Notes: generated by a model from the sequence alone, not told the origin. Shown: positions 1-7,900, counted from the stretch's first letter. The stretch is 16,759 nucleotides of DNA from TWA4 sp051879215 (GCA_051879215.1 JBJELP010000050.1:1-16759), one strand, 5' to 3'. Program-made: numbers and translations.

Positions 1-784
1 AAATAGTTTCTGCATAGGAATAAATATCTTCATAGGAAGAGATCCGGATTCCCTGTGCAGTCAGTGCATCCCGAACAGAGTCTTCCACGGCCTGATCCTG
101 AACAAAGAGAATGGCTTCCTTTTCTGTAATAACCGCATAAGAAAGAATCACCGGATTACATTCCACATCGGAGCCTCTCAGATTATATAGCCATGCAATA
201 TCATCCAGACTGGTCAGGATATGAACCGCTGCCTGTTTTTCTTTCATGACTTCCCTTACCCTTTTCAGTTTTTCTGCGGTATCCATGCCGCTGTATTCAG
301 GATCCAGAAGCCATATCCGGCTGCAGGACAAAGCAGGGCGGTCCGTCCATACCTTATCACCCAGATCCTCCATCAGAGAAAACCGAATATTCTTTTTTTC
401 AAGACTCTTTTTCAATTCCATATAGGCTTCCTGGCTGACTGTTTTACCATCAAAACCAAGACATCCGTTTTCCGGAAGTTTTTCAGCCAGAAATTCATTG
501 ATCGTCGGTACATCCTTTTCCCCGGAACGATACAGGGTAATTCCGCTTCCCCTGAGCTGTTTTTCTGCCTGCACAAAATATCTGCCGTCGGTCCAGAGCC
601 CCGCTTCTTCAGCGGTAACAACCAGAGTACCTGCGGATCCGGTAAAACCGGAGAGATAGCTTCTCAATTTAAAATAATCACCGGGATACTCTGAATCATG
701 GTAATCGGCTGAATTCACCATCCATGCATCCACACCGGCTTCCTTCATATAATAACGAAGATTTTCAATCGTCTTTCTGCTCAT
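1..784 (-). CDS. Aminopeptidase P family (M24B) peptidase, N-terminal part, cut by the window edge
   Basis: Reading the minus strand from the ATG at 784 gives 261 uninterrupted codons that run off the left edge. The protein begins MSRKTIENLRYYMKEAG and carries the creatinase/aminopeptidase P N-terminal hallmark around residues 42-80: a Y-L-S-G-F-T-G-S-A-G-T stretch, then LWTDGRYFVQAEKQL. A second N-domain signature, a DDIAWLYNLRG segment, lies near residue 200. Family members remove an N-terminal residue that precedes proline, using a two-metal pita-bread catalytic domain. That domain and its Asp/His/Glu metal ligands lie outside the window, so activity cannot be judged. GGAG seven bases before the ATG supports the start. 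The gene diverges from the spore protein gene at 994. The family call is firm; the substrate is inferred from the family. Confidence 0.9.
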   Translation of the reverse strand, partial: MSRKTIENLRYYMKEAGVDAWMVNSADYHDSEYPGDYFKLRSYLSGFTGSAGTLVVTAEEAGLWTDGRYFVQAEKQLRGSGITLYRSGEKDVPTINEFLAEKLPENGCLGFDGKTVSQEAYMELKKSLEKKNIRFSLMEDLGDKVWTDRPALSCSRIWLLDPEYSGMDTAEKLKRVREVMKEKQAAVHILTSLDDIAWLYNLRGSDVECNPVILSYAVITEKEAILFVQDQAVEDSVRDALTAQGIRISSYEDIYSYAETI

Positions 785-832
785 ATTTTACTCCAATCTG
801 TAACTGTGCTACAAAATTTTTTAACCGCTACG

Positions 833-862
833 ATTTTAACATAGAATCCCTGTTTTTCTCAA
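833..862 (-). promoter_or_regulatory. Candidate sigma-A promoter for the aminopeptidase gene
   Basis: On the minus strand TTGAGA (857-862) and TAAAAT (833-838) are separated by 18 bases. Transcription would start near 826, about 40 bases before the ATG at 784. No other good hexamer pair is visible for this gene. Confidence 0.5.
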
Positions 863-872
863 GTCCTCTGCA

Positions 873-902
873 GAATAAGTTGAATTTCATATGGACATAT
901 GA
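873..902 (+). promoter_or_regulatory. Possible forespore sigma factor (sigma-G/F type) promoter for the spore protein gene
   Basis: GAATA (873-877) and CATATGA (896-902) are 18 bases apart. This resembles the known Bacillus sigma-G pattern GHATR-N18-CATNHTA, with one mismatch in the -10. The -10 falls in the right half of the 884-905 palindrome. The assignment leans on the gene downstream being a spore protein, so it is tentative. Confidence 0.35.
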
Positions 903-905
903 AAT
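884..905. repeat. 22-bp palindrome (10-bp perfect inverted repeat) between divergent genes
   Basis: ATTTCATATG (884-893) and its exact reverse complement CATATGAAAT (896-905) are separated by GA. It lies between the divergent promoters of the peptidase and spore protein genes, which is typical of a DNA-binding site. It would be a weak RNA hairpin because it is A+T-rich. The binding protein is unknown. Confidence 0.6.
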
Positions 906-928
906 GATGTCGGGGGCATGAAATTTTC

Positions 929-947
929 TCACAGAAAAATTCTGTGA
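929..947. repeat. Inverted repeat TCACAGAA-AAA-TTCTGTGA upstream of the spore protein gene
   Basis: Two perfect 8-bp arms (929-936 and 940-947) surround AAA. It lies 46 bases before the ATG at 994, so it would be in the 5' leader if the 873-902 promoter is used. It could be an operator or a small leader hairpin. No T-tract follows, so it is not a terminator. Confidence 0.5.
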
Positions 948-993
948 ATACTTTGTGCCTGCAGGGAAATACTGTTACCGGGAGGAATCTGAT

Positions 994-1215
994 ATGTCTA
1001 AAAAAAGAAAAGAATTTGATTATGAGAAAATGACACCCAAAGAACATCTTCGCTTTGAAATCGCTCAGGAACTGGGAATATCGGATAAAATTGTTTCCGG
1101 CGGCTGGGGTGCCCTGTCCGCTCAGGAAAGCGGTCGGATCGGCGGCATCATTGCCAGCCGAAACCGACAGAAGAAAACAGCAGAAAAGCAGAATCAGTCC
1201 ATTACCGATCTGTAA
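994..1215 (+). CDS. Small, acid-soluble spore protein, alpha/beta-type relative
   Basis: The 73-residue product resembles alpha/beta-type small acid-soluble spore proteins, which coat DNA in the forespore and protect it. The family pattern is visible: a first helix 'LRFEIAQELGI' near residues 18-28 (compare KYEIANELGI in classical members), then SGGWGALSAQESGRIGG near 34-50, which ends in the conserved G-x-x-GG turn. The tail is basic and Gln/Lys-rich. The start at 994 is chosen over the in-frame ATG at 955 because GGGAGG lies about eight bases upstream of it. The gene is convergent with the flavin reductase-like gene, with only 12 bases between the stops, and no terminator is visible. Its presence says the organism probably sporulates. 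The family call is by motif resemblance, and it belongs to a divergent subgroup. Confidence 0.75.
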   Translation: MSKKRKEFDYEKMTPKEHLRFEIAQELGISDKIVSGGWGALSAQESGRIGGIIASRNRQKKTAEKQNQSITDL

Positions 1216-1227
1216 GTTATAACCGAT

Positions 1228-1938
1228 TTATTTTCCCTGTTTCCTGCCTTTATCTTCCCGATGTTTTCCATTTTTTTGCGTCCGCAGCTCTCCGCTTTTT
1301 CGTGTCCGCGGTTCTCCGCCTTTCTCTTTCCGCAGCTCTCCGTTTTTTCCTGCTCTCTGACTGCCGGTTTTTGATTTTCTGCGAGCCACAGAGTAGCCAA
1401 AAGAACCCAGCTTTTTACCAAGCCCATAGTATTCCCCATGGGAATATACCGTTAATCCGGCCTTCTCCAGACACAGTTTTCCATTTTCATCCAGAAAACG
1501 GTCATCCACATTGACGCCTGTTACTTCTCCCAGAAACAGGTCATGGCTTCCCAGATGAATGGTCTGAACCAGTTTGCATTCAATATTAACCGGACTTTCT
1601 TCAATTCCGGGAGCTGATATGGTTCTGGATTCAGATGGTGTCAGTTTCATCTCTTTATATTTATCTACCTTCCGTCCGGAACGAACGCCGCAGTAATCGG
1701 ATGCAAACACCAGATCTTCACTGACCAGATTCACCACAAATTCTCCGGTCTCCTTAATGATATCATATGAATATCGTTCCGGTCTGATTGAAATGGAAAC
1801 CATGGCCGGTGAAGAACAGGATGTGGATGTCCATGCCACAGTAATAATATTGGGCTTTTCCCCCGGTCTTTGACAGCTGACCATAACTGCAGGTACCGGA
1901 TACAGCATATTCCCCGGACGCCAGAATTGTTTTCCCAT
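1228..1938 (-). CDS. Flavin reductase family protein (FMN-binding split barrel) with a repetitive basic tail
   Basis: The 236-residue product matches the flavin reductase-like split-barrel family. An N-terminal WRPGNMLYPVPAVMVSC segment is followed by NIITVAWTSTSCSSPAMVSISIRP and then by a strand-rich region with SYDIIKETGEFVVNL, all expected of an FMN-binding fold. Such proteins bind FMN and pass electrons to a partner oxidoreductase or act as flavin reductases; the reaction here cannot be named. The domain ends near residue 190. The last 45 residues are a Lys/Arg/Gly-rich array of 8-residue repeats, unusual for the family. The start at 1938 is chosen because AGGAGGG precedes it by four bases; an in-frame ATG at 1986 has no such site. 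It follows oppF by 77 bases with no clear terminator between, so it may be the last gene of the opp transcript. Confidence 0.8.
   Translation of the reverse strand: MGKQFWRPGNMLYPVPAVMVSCQRPGEKPNIITVAWTSTSCSSPAMVSISIRPERYSYDIIKETGEFVVNLVSEDLVFASDYCGVRSGRKVDKYKEMKLTPSESRTISAPGIEESPVNIECKLVQTIHLGSHDLFLGEVTGVNVDDRFLDENGKLCLEKAGLTVYSHGEYYGLGKKLGSFGYSVARRKSKTGSQRAGKNGELRKEKGGEPRTRKSGELRTQKNGKHREDKGRKQGK
1246..1365 (-). repeat. Five degenerate 24-bp tandem repeats at the 3' end of the flavin reductase-like gene
   Basis: The units encode GSQRAGKN, GELRKEKG, GEPRTRKS, GELRTQKN and GKHREDKG. Each begins with Gly and has Arg at position 4 and Lys at position 7. The array spans 120 bases and is followed by RKQGK and the stop. 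Units stay in frame, so repeat gain or loss would change only tail length. Confidence 0.8.
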
Positions 1939-2015
1939 TTTTCCCTCCTGATCATCAGATTGTTTATTTTTCAACAAAAACTGCAATATGACATAAATTT
2001 GAAAAAATCATTGAC

Positions 2016-2990
2016 TTATACCAGATGGCAAGCTGCCATATGACCCGGTGCAATCTCATGAAGCTTTGGTGTTTCAAGTGCACAGCGCTCTGTGGCATGC
2101 GGACAACGTGTCCGGAACCTGCAGCCTGACGGAACATTTAACGGACTTGGAAGATCACCCTCAATGATCTGACGTTTTGTGGTTCTTGCAATTTCAGGAT
2201 TTGCAATGGGAATGGCTGAAAGCAGTGCCTTTGTGTATGGATGAGCCGGATAATCATAGAGCTCATCACAATTCGCAATCTCCACAATGGTGCCAAGATA
2301 CATAACACCGATTCGGTCAGAGATATGTCTTACCATGGACAGGTCATGGGATACGAAAAGGTAGGTTAATCCCATCTCTGCCTGAAGATCCTCCAGCATA
2401 TTGACAACCTGCGCCTGAATGGATACATCAAGGGCTGAAATCGGCTCATCACACATGATAAATTCAGGGTTAACAGACAGGGCTCTGGCGATACCGATTC
2501 TTTGACGCTGACCGCCTGAAAACTCATAGGTATATTTCTCAAGGTCATCTTCTTTCATACCAACCTTGCCGAGTAGTTCAACGATATAATCGTGACGTTC
2601 AACAGCGGATAAGGATGTATGAATTTTCAATGGCTCTTCAATGATTTCCTTCACGTTCTGATGGGGATCAAGGGCAGAATACGGATCCTGAAAAATGATC
2701 TGCATCCGTTTATGATAGGGAATGATCTCCTTGTGATTCAAATATGTAATATCCTGGTTTCCAAAGATAATCTCACCGCCTGTCGGCTCATACATACGAA
2801 TCAGTGTACGGCCAAGGGTTGATTTCCCGCATCCGGACTCACCTACAAGACCGAAACATTCACCCTTTCGGATATCCAGATTGATATCATCTACAGCTTT
2901 GACATACTGTTTTTTGGTGCCAATGAAACTGCGGACCGGAAAATATTTTTTTAAGTTCTTTGCCTGAAGCAGGATTTCTTTATTCTGCAT
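2016..2990 (-). CDS. oppF: Oligopeptide-type ABC transporter ATP-binding protein OppF
   Basis: The 324-residue ATPase is one of two that would power peptide import at the inner face of the membrane. Visible motifs are the Walker A GESGCGKST (about residues 50-58), a Q-loop IIFQDPYSALDP, the signature SGGQRQR (from 158), Walker B FIMCDEP (about 177-183) and the switch histidine in FVSHDLS (about 215). The C-terminal oligo_HPY region has HPYTKALLSAIP and a Cys cluster, C-x5-C-x6-C. Such clusters have been linked to an iron-sulfur centre in some relatives. The start at 2990 is preferred over the ATG at 3020: GGGAGGAG lies upstream, and this start overlaps the end of oppD by only 11 bases, consistent with coupled translation. 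It is the last transporter gene of the operon. Confidence 0.93.
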   Translation of the reverse strand: MQNKEILLQAKNLKKYFPVRSFIGTKKQYVKAVDDINLDIRKGECFGLVGESGCGKSTLGRTLIRMYEPTGGEIIFGNQDITYLNHKEIIPYHKRMQIIFQDPYSALDPHQNVKEIIEEPLKIHTSLSAVERHDYIVELLGKVGMKEDDLEKYTYEFSGGQRQRIGIARALSVNPEFIMCDEPISALDVSIQAQVVNMLEDLQAEMGLTYLFVSHDLSMVRHISDRIGVMYLGTIVEIANCDELYDYPAHPYTKALLSAIPIANPEIARTTKRQIIEGDLPSPLNVPSGCRFRTRCPHATERCALETPKLHEIAPGHMAACHLV

Positions 2991-4002
2991 CTGCTGCTCC
3001 TCCCTTCTCAGACATTGCATTTAATTCATCTCTTGTATATACACAGCCGGCTCTCTGGGTTTCTGAATAAACAGTGTATTCAGGCAGCTTTTCTCCGCAT
3101 TTTCCACAGGCGAAACTGCATCTTTCCTGGAAAGGACAGCCTTCCGGCGGGTTAATCAACGACGGTGCCATACCGGGAATGGCTTCCAGACGCTCTTTCG
3201 CACCTGTCACAGGCTTTGGAATCGCCTTTAACAGAGCACGGGTATATGGATGAGCAGGTTTGTAAAAAATTTCATCTGTTGTACCGGTCTCCATGATACG
3301 TCCGCCGTACATAACTGCAATCCGGTTGCTGACACTGGCTACGACACCAAGATCATGGGTGATCAGCACGATACTCATGCCTTCTCTTTCCTTCAATTCT
3401 TTTAACAGATCCAGAATCTGTGCCTGAATGGTAACGTCAAGTGCTGTTGTAGGTTCATCGGCAATCAGCAGCTTCGGACTGCAGCAAAGTGCCATGGCAA
3501 TCATAACTCTCTGACGCATACCGCCTGAAAACTCATGGGGATACTGTTTCATACGGCTTTCCGGAGAAGGAATACCAACCTTTCCAAGGGCTTCTATTGC
3601 TCTGGCATATGCTTCCTTTTTTGAAATCTTCTGATGTCTTAACAGTACTTCTGTCAGATGGGACCCAATGGTTTTAACAGGATTCAGGGCCGTCATCGGA
3701 TCCTGAAAGATCATTGCCATATCAGCGCCCCGCATTTTTCTTCTGCTTTCAGCTGAAAGTTCCTGAATTTCTTTGTCAAGAAAAACCATTTTTTCCGCAG
3801 TCACCTTTGCGGTCTGAGGAAGAATATCCATAATGGATTTCATCAATACACTCTTGCCGCTGCCGGATTCACCTACAACTGCAAAAATCTCACCTTCTCT
3901 CACATCAAGATCCACACCGCGGACAGCCTGCACTGTATGTCTGTGCATTTTGAATGTGGTGGACAAATTATTCACCTGTAAAATCGTTTTTTCTGTACTC
4001 AT
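2980..4002 (-). CDS. oppD: Oligopeptide-type ABC transporter ATP-binding protein OppD
   Basis: The 340-residue partner ATPase of OppF has Walker A GESGSGKSV (about residues 44-52), Q-loop MIFQDPMTALNP (Q near 100), signature SGGMRQR (from 159), Walker B LLIADEP (about 178-184) and ITHDLG with the switch His. The C-terminal oligo_HPY region shows HPYTRALLKAIP and a Cys-rich stretch C-x5-C-x3-C-x2-C near residue 300. The Walker A ends in Val rather than Thr, seen in OppD/DppD-type proteins. I chose the ATG at 4002 because GAGG lies eight bases upstream. A GTG at 4023 overlaps the oppC stop by one base but has no ribosome binding site. Both full-length ATPases carrying oligo_HPY tails favour a peptide rather than a nickel transporter. 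Confidence 0.92.
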   Translation of the reverse strand: MSTEKTILQVNNLSTTFKMHRHTVQAVRGVDLDVREGEIFAVVGESGSGKSVLMKSIMDILPQTAKVTAEKMVFLDKEIQELSAESRRKMRGADMAMIFQDPMTALNPVKTIGSHLTEVLLRHQKISKKEAYARAIEALGKVGIPSPESRMKQYPHEFSGGMRQRVMIAMALCCSPKLLIADEPTTALDVTIQAQILDLLKELKEREGMSIVLITHDLGVVASVSNRIAVMYGGRIMETGTTDEIFYKPAHPYTRALLKAIPKPVTGAKERLEAIPGMAPSLINPPEGCPFQERCSFACGKCGEKLPEYTVYSETQRAGCVYTRDELNAMSEKGGAADAE

Positions 4003-4022
4003 ATCATTTACCTCATCTGTCA

Positions 4023-4907
4023 CTAATTGGCATCACCGCTGCTGACACGTGGTTCAATATAAATACGGAGCAGGTTACCAAGTTTATTGAAGGACAAAAC
4101 CGTAAGAACAATCAGAAGTCCCGGAAGCAGAGCCATATGAATGGAAGACTGCAGATACCCCTGTGCTCTCTGAAGAAGACTGCCCCATGAAGATGCCGGC
4201 TGAACAATGCCAAGACCAAGGAAACTGAGAGAAGCCTCTGTCATGATGGCATCTGCAATGGTAGTTGTAGCCACAACGATAATCGTTGGAAAAGCTGTTG
4301 GAATGATATGGAACAGAATGATTTTCCATGTAGGAACACCGGCAAACCGGGCATACATAATATATTCCCGTTCTTTAATAGATAACGTCTCTGCTCTTGT
4401 CAATCTGGCTGTACCCATCCATGTGAATAAACCGATAACAAGAATAATGGATACGATACCTCTCTTTAAAAAGAGGCTGACAACGGATACAAGGATCAGC
4501 CATGGAATGGATGATAAAACATCAACAATTCGCATCAGCACGGCATCCACAATACCGCCGAAATATCCGGCAATGGTACCCACTGTAATACCAATGGACG
4601 CACTGGCTGCCATGGCCAGGATGCCAACTAATAAGGAAACACGTCCTCCATATAATACTCTGGCGAAATAGTCTCTGCCCAGTTCATCGGTTCCGAACCA
4701 GTGCTCTGCAGACGGTTTTGCCAGCATACTTGTAACATCTGTCGTTATAGGATCAAGACTTGTCAGTGGAAGAATCAGCATGACCACGATCAGAATGATC
4801 AGATAGGCAATGGCAAAAATACTTAATTTGTCATTCTTCAGTACTGATATGACATTGTCCATTCGTCTCTGACGATTATTTACTTTCTTTTCTTTATTCT
4901 CAGCCAT
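4023..4907 (-). CDS. oppC: Oligopeptide-type ABC transporter permease OppC
   Basis: The 294-residue permease has a first membrane segment near residues 29-49. Then comes the OppC/DppC N-terminal signature HWFGTDELGRDYFARVLYGG (about 69-88), several further membrane segments, and an EAA-type cytoplasmic loop around REYIMYARFAGVPTWKIILFHIIP that contacts the ATPases. It pairs with OppB to form the channel. I chose the ATG at 4907, preceded by GGTGAT at four bases. A GTG at 4916 forms a GTGA overlap with the oppB stop and is a possible alternative that adds three residues. Either way, tight coupling to oppB is expected. Confidence 0.92.
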   Translation of the reverse strand: MAENKEKKVNNRQRRMDNVISVLKNDKLSIFAIAYLIILIVVMLILPLTSLDPITTDVTSMLAKPSAEHWFGTDELGRDYFARVLYGGRVSLLVGILAMAASASIGITVGTIAGYFGGIVDAVLMRIVDVLSSIPWLILVSVVSLFLKRGIVSIILVIGLFTWMGTARLTRAETLSIKEREYIMYARFAGVPTWKIILFHIIPTAFPTIIVVATTTIADAIMTEASLSFLGLGIVQPASSWGSLLQRAQGYLQSSIHMALLPGLLIVLTVLSFNKLGNLLRIYIEPRVSSGDAN

Positions 4908-4912
4908 CTCTA

Positions 4913-5866
4913 TCACCCCATATCTTTAATTCTTGGATCTGTCAGACAACAGAGAATATCTGCCAGGAGATTTCCCAGAATAACCATTGTGGAAGAAAGC
5001 AGCAGGATAACCATAACGATCGGATAATCAAGACCGCTCACTGCGCCGGTAAAGTAAGGTCCGATACCCGGCCAGCTGAATACCGTTTCCGTAATAACCG
5101 CGCCGGTAATCAGCATCGGCAGTGCCATACCAAGCTTTGTCAATACAGGCAGCAGAACATTTTTTAATACATGTTTATACATAATCTCTGTTTTTGAAGC
5201 ACCAAAAGCCGTCTGAACAACAACATAATCTTCTGCATACTGTGTTATCGTTGAAGATCTGACATAACGGATCAGATCCGGCATATAACCAATAATCAGG
5301 ACGATATATGGCAGAATAAAATGCCGCAGGAAATCAATCAGTGACTTTTCCTTACCAACAGTGTGCATACCGATGGTCGGAAGTATATTCAGTTTAAAAC
5401 CAAATACATATAAAAGCAGCATGGCAATCCAGAAGGTTGGTGTGGAAATACCGATGGATGCAAATGTATCAATAATCTTATCCGGCCATCTATTCTTATG
5501 AGAACCTGCCACAAGACCCAGAATAATGGACAGGATATAGGCAGTCAGATACGAAGGTAATACAAGTCGGATCGTATTGATCAAACGGACGGAAAGATCC
5601 GCTGCAATACTCTGTTTTGTAACGATGGAATAACCGAGTTCACCTCGGAAAATACCGGCAATCCATGTGAAATAACGAACATAAGCCGGCTGATCGTAGC
5701 CATATTTGGCACGCATCAGATCAATTACTTCCTGAGACATTCCGGGTTTGATCATTGCATCAATTGCATCATAAGGTGCAGCATTCATCATTGCAAAACA
5801 AAGGACAGAAATCACAAATATCAACGGAATTGCCGTCAGGATACGTTTTACTATATATTTTGCCAT
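4913..5866 (-). CDS. oppB: Oligopeptide-type ABC transporter permease OppB
   Basis: The 317-residue permease begins with the typical MAKYIVKRILTAIPLIFVIS membrane helix and has about six predicted membrane segments. A soluble N-terminal loop carries YGYDQPAYVRYFTWIAGIFRGELGYS, a family hallmark. The EAA-type loop lies around residues 208-236 (YAEDYVVVQTAFGASKTEI). The terminal FSWPGIGPYFTGAVSGLDYP stretch is also characteristic. AGGAGT precedes the ATG by seven bases. It is separated from oppA by 81 bases holding a stem-loop and overlaps or abuts oppC downstream. Substrate specificity is set mainly by OppA; peptide is the likeliest cargo. Confidence 0.93.
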   Translation of the reverse strand: MAKYIVKRILTAIPLIFVISVLCFAMMNAAPYDAIDAMIKPGMSQEVIDLMRAKYGYDQPAYVRYFTWIAGIFRGELGYSIVTKQSIAADLSVRLINTIRLVLPSYLTAYILSIILGLVAGSHKNRWPDKIIDTFASIGISTPTFWIAMLLLYVFGFKLNILPTIGMHTVGKEKSLIDFLRHFILPYIVLIIGYMPDLIRYVRSSTITQYAEDYVVVQTAFGASKTEIMYKHVLKNVLLPVLTKLGMALPMLITGAVITETVFSWPGIGPYFTGAVSGLDYPIVMVILLLSSTMVILGNLLADILCCLTDPRIKDMG

Positions 5867-5892
5867 AGTAATTACTCCTGTTAACTAAGATT

Positions 5893-5916
5893 GCCGGGGA
5901 ACGGATGTCCCCCGGC
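5893..5916 (-). promoter_or_regulatory. Stem-loop in the oppA-oppB gap, probable mRNA stabiliser or partial attenuator
   Basis: GCCGGGG (5893-5899) pairs with CCCCGGC (5910-5916) around a 10-base loop. On the minus strand it is followed by AATCTTAG rather than a T-run, so it should not stop transcription fully. Such a hairpin after the binding-protein gene is common in ABC operons and would favour more OppA than permease. Confidence 0.65.
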
Positions 5917-5947
5917 TTCAAAAATCATCTGAAAACAGATTAACTGA

Positions 5948-7549
5948 TTAGTTTAAGGAAAGGTATGACGGATCATTTAATGTGTAAATTGGAATAAGAC
6001 CACACTTTTCAATACCTTTAACACGATTGTTGAAGATAACAAGATAGCTGTTGGAAGCGATGGGGAAGAAGGCTGCTTCTTCCTGAATCTGATTCTGAAG
6101 CTCTTTGTAAATTGCTTTACGTTCTGTTTCATCAAATGTCTTGATACCGTCAGCAAATAACTTGTCTACAGCCTCACTTGCAAGACCGGAGTAGTTGCTC
6201 TCGGAACCTGTTGTATAAAGGCCAGCATATGTATGCGGATCGCTTCCCATGATATAACCGCCGAAGAAGATATCAAAATCTTTATCTTCAGAATAAAGTT
6301 CGTTGTAGTATGCACCCTGTTCCATCGGTGCTAACTCAACGGTAATACCTGCTGCTGAAAGCTGTTCCTGTGCAAGGAGTGCCCATGTTTCCATGTTGGC
6401 ATCATCACTGGAATACCCCATCTTAACCTTAAGACCGGAAACACCGGCTTCTGCTAATAAGGATTTGGCCTTCTCAACATCTGTCTCATACTTATTAACT
6501 TCACTGTCATCATAGTATGCATTATTCGGAGGCAGGAATGTATAAACTTCGTCATAGTAGCTGGGATTCAGATATGTTGCGGTTGCCATCTGCGTCTTGT
6601 CAAGAGCATAGAAGATTGCCTGACGAACTTTCACATCTGTAATCTTTCTGCAGTTGATATTGAGGTAACCGATACGGCTCTGGTTGAATGCCTGTACATT
6701 CAGGTTGTTGGCTTCAAGGTCGATCTGCTCAAGATATGCCGGTGTTGTTGCCCATGCATCGATCTCACCGCTCTGGATTGCAAGAGAAGCTGCATCGTTG
6801 GATGGAATAATTCTGAATACAAGTGTGTCGATGGACGGTGTATTCATGAAATACTTATCATTCTTCTCAAATTTCAGGTATGAACCTGCAGAATACTCTG
6901 TCAGGATATAAGGACCTGTTCCTACAACAGGACCGTCATACTGATAGGAGTCATAATCTGTGATGCCTTCAAATACATGCTTCGGCTCAATGTACATCTG
7001 GTATGCAAATGCTTCAAAATGCGCCGGACTTGCATTAGGGAAGGTGAATGATACTGTGTAATCATCAATTTTCTTGATCTCACATGCGCCGTCTTCTGTT
7101 ACAAAGTTGGAATACATTTCACATGCATTTTCCTCGATCATCATCTGCTCGATTGTGAAAATCACATCATCTGCAGTAAACTTCTCACCGTCAGACCACT
7201 GAATATCATCACGAAGGTGGAATGTATAAGTACGCTCATCTTCTGAAAGTTCATAGCCTGTTGCAAGATACCATGTGATATCAGCACCATTGATCTTGAA
7301 TAATGGAGAATAGATCAGGTTAGTTGTCATAAGACCCCAGCGGTCAGATGATGTGATCGGGTTTACATTTGCACCGGGGTCACCTCCGATGGCATATGTA
7401 AATGTGTTGTCCCCTGCCGGTGTTTTGGTGTCAACGTTTGCTTCTGTTTCTGCAGGTTTGTCAGCAGGTTTTTCGGAACTGCCGCATCCTGCAAGAAGCG
7501 AAACGGTCATTGCTGCTGCCATAACTGCTGCAATAAGTCTTTTTTTCAT
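5948..7549 (-). CDS. oppA: Oligopeptide-type ABC transporter substrate-binding lipoprotein OppA
   Basis: The 533-residue protein is an extracellular solute-binding protein of family 5. It begins with a lipoprotein signal peptide: a basic start MKKRL, a hydrophobic stretch and the lipobox LLAGC with Cys22 as lipidation site. A Ser/Glu/Pro-rich linker of about 30 residues follows. The mature part has NPITSSDRWGLMTTNLIYSPLF near residue 62, RDDIQWSDGEKFTADDV near 113, and GTGPYILTEYSAGSYLKFEKN near 210. All are typical of peptide-binding members. It would catch the ligand outside the cell and deliver it to OppBC. AGGAGG precedes the ATG by six bases. It is the first gene of the operon. The ligand cannot be read from the sequence; a nickel-chelate role is possible in this family but less likely. 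Confidence 0.92.
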   Translation of the reverse strand: MKKRLIAAVMAAAMTVSLLAGCGSSEKPADKPAETEANVDTKTPAGDNTFTYAIGGDPGANVNPITSSDRWGLMTTNLIYSPLFKINGADITWYLATGYELSEDERTYTFHLRDDIQWSDGEKFTADDVIFTIEQMMIEENACEMYSNFVTEDGACEIKKIDDYTVSFTFPNASPAHFEAFAYQMYIEPKHVFEGITDYDSYQYDGPVVGTGPYILTEYSAGSYLKFEKNDKYFMNTPSIDTLVFRIIPSNDAASLAIQSGEIDAWATTPAYLEQIDLEANNLNVQAFNQSRIGYLNINCRKITDVKVRQAIFYALDKTQMATATYLNPSYYDEVYTFLPPNNAYYDDSEVNKYETDVEKAKSLLAEAGVSGLKVKMGYSSDDANMETWALLAQEQLSAAGITVELAPMEQGAYYNELYSEDKDFDIFFGGYIMGSDPHTYAGLYTTGSESNYSGLASEAVDKLFADGIKTFDETERKAIYKELQNQIQEEAAFFPIASNSYLVIFNNRVKGIEKCGLIPIYTLNDPSYLSLN

Positions 7550-7599
7550 AATTTCCTCCTTATTTCACGTTCTTCTTGAAAAAGAAAAGCTGTATGCAT

Positions 7600-7628
7600 A
7601 TTATAAAAGATTTTTTATATTTTAACAA
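7600..7628 (-). promoter_or_regulatory. Sigma-A promoter of the opp operon
   Basis: On the minus strand TTGTTA (7623-7628) and a perfect TATAAT (7600-7605) are 17 bases apart. Transcription would start near 7593, giving a leader of about 45 bases before oppA. Confidence 0.75.
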
Positions 7629-7636
7629 GTTAAAAT
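7619..7636. promoter_or_regulatory. Operator-like palindrome over the opp -35 box
   Basis: ATTTTAAC (7619-7626) and GTTAAAAT (7629-7636) are perfect 8-bp arms around AA. The palindrome covers the -35 hexamer, the usual place for a repressor site. The cognate regulator is not in the window. Confidence 0.55.
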
Positions 7637-7778
7637 GTAACTATTCAACATAAATGGAAAATGTGTGTCATTTTTTCCATAGAAATCTTGTCGAACAATT
7701 TTCCTGACGTTCAAAAATTTGACGGAGATCGTTTACGCTTTATAGCTATCCGATCATATTTGTTTCATGGTAAACAGC

Positions 7779-7814
7779 AAAAAGGTGCAGGATCCCGCAC
7801 ATGGATCCTGCACC
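7779..7814 (-). terminator. Strong intrinsic terminator on the minus strand upstream of the opp promoter
   Basis: GGTGCAGGATCC (7784-7795) and GGATCCTGCACC (7803-7814) form a perfect 12-bp stem with a 7-base loop. On the minus strand TTTTT (7779-7783) follows at once. No recognised minus-strand gene precedes it, so it probably ends the transcript that starts near 8078. The plus-strand side lacks a T-run. Confidence 0.85.
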
Positions 7815-7900
7815 TGTCTTGTCAATAGTATCATGAATCTGCCGGTGTCCGATCACCCGTTCCATACAAAACACACCCCGATATCCGGACAGATACGAAA

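Noticed and set aside
221..694. 157-codon plus-strand reading frame
   Set aside because: It lies antisense to the aminopeptidase P gene, whose minus-strand frame shows clear family motifs; the plus-strand product resembles nothing.
1228..2015. Separate promoter for the flavin reductase-like gene in the gap after oppF
   Set aside because: No hexamer pair with acceptable spacing was found in the 77-base gap, and no clear terminator either; read-through from oppF is simpler.
4207..4671. 154-codon plus-strand reading frame
   Set aside because: It is the complement of oppC, a certain permease gene, and has no ribosome binding site or recognisable product.
2016..7549. Nickel transporter (Nik) instead of peptide transporter, suggested by the nearby nickel enzyme AcsB
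   Set aside because: Both ATPases have full length with oligo_HPY tails and Cys clusters, and OppA has peptide-binder features. The acs genes are a separate unit more than 1 kb away, with the lipoate-ligase-like gene between.
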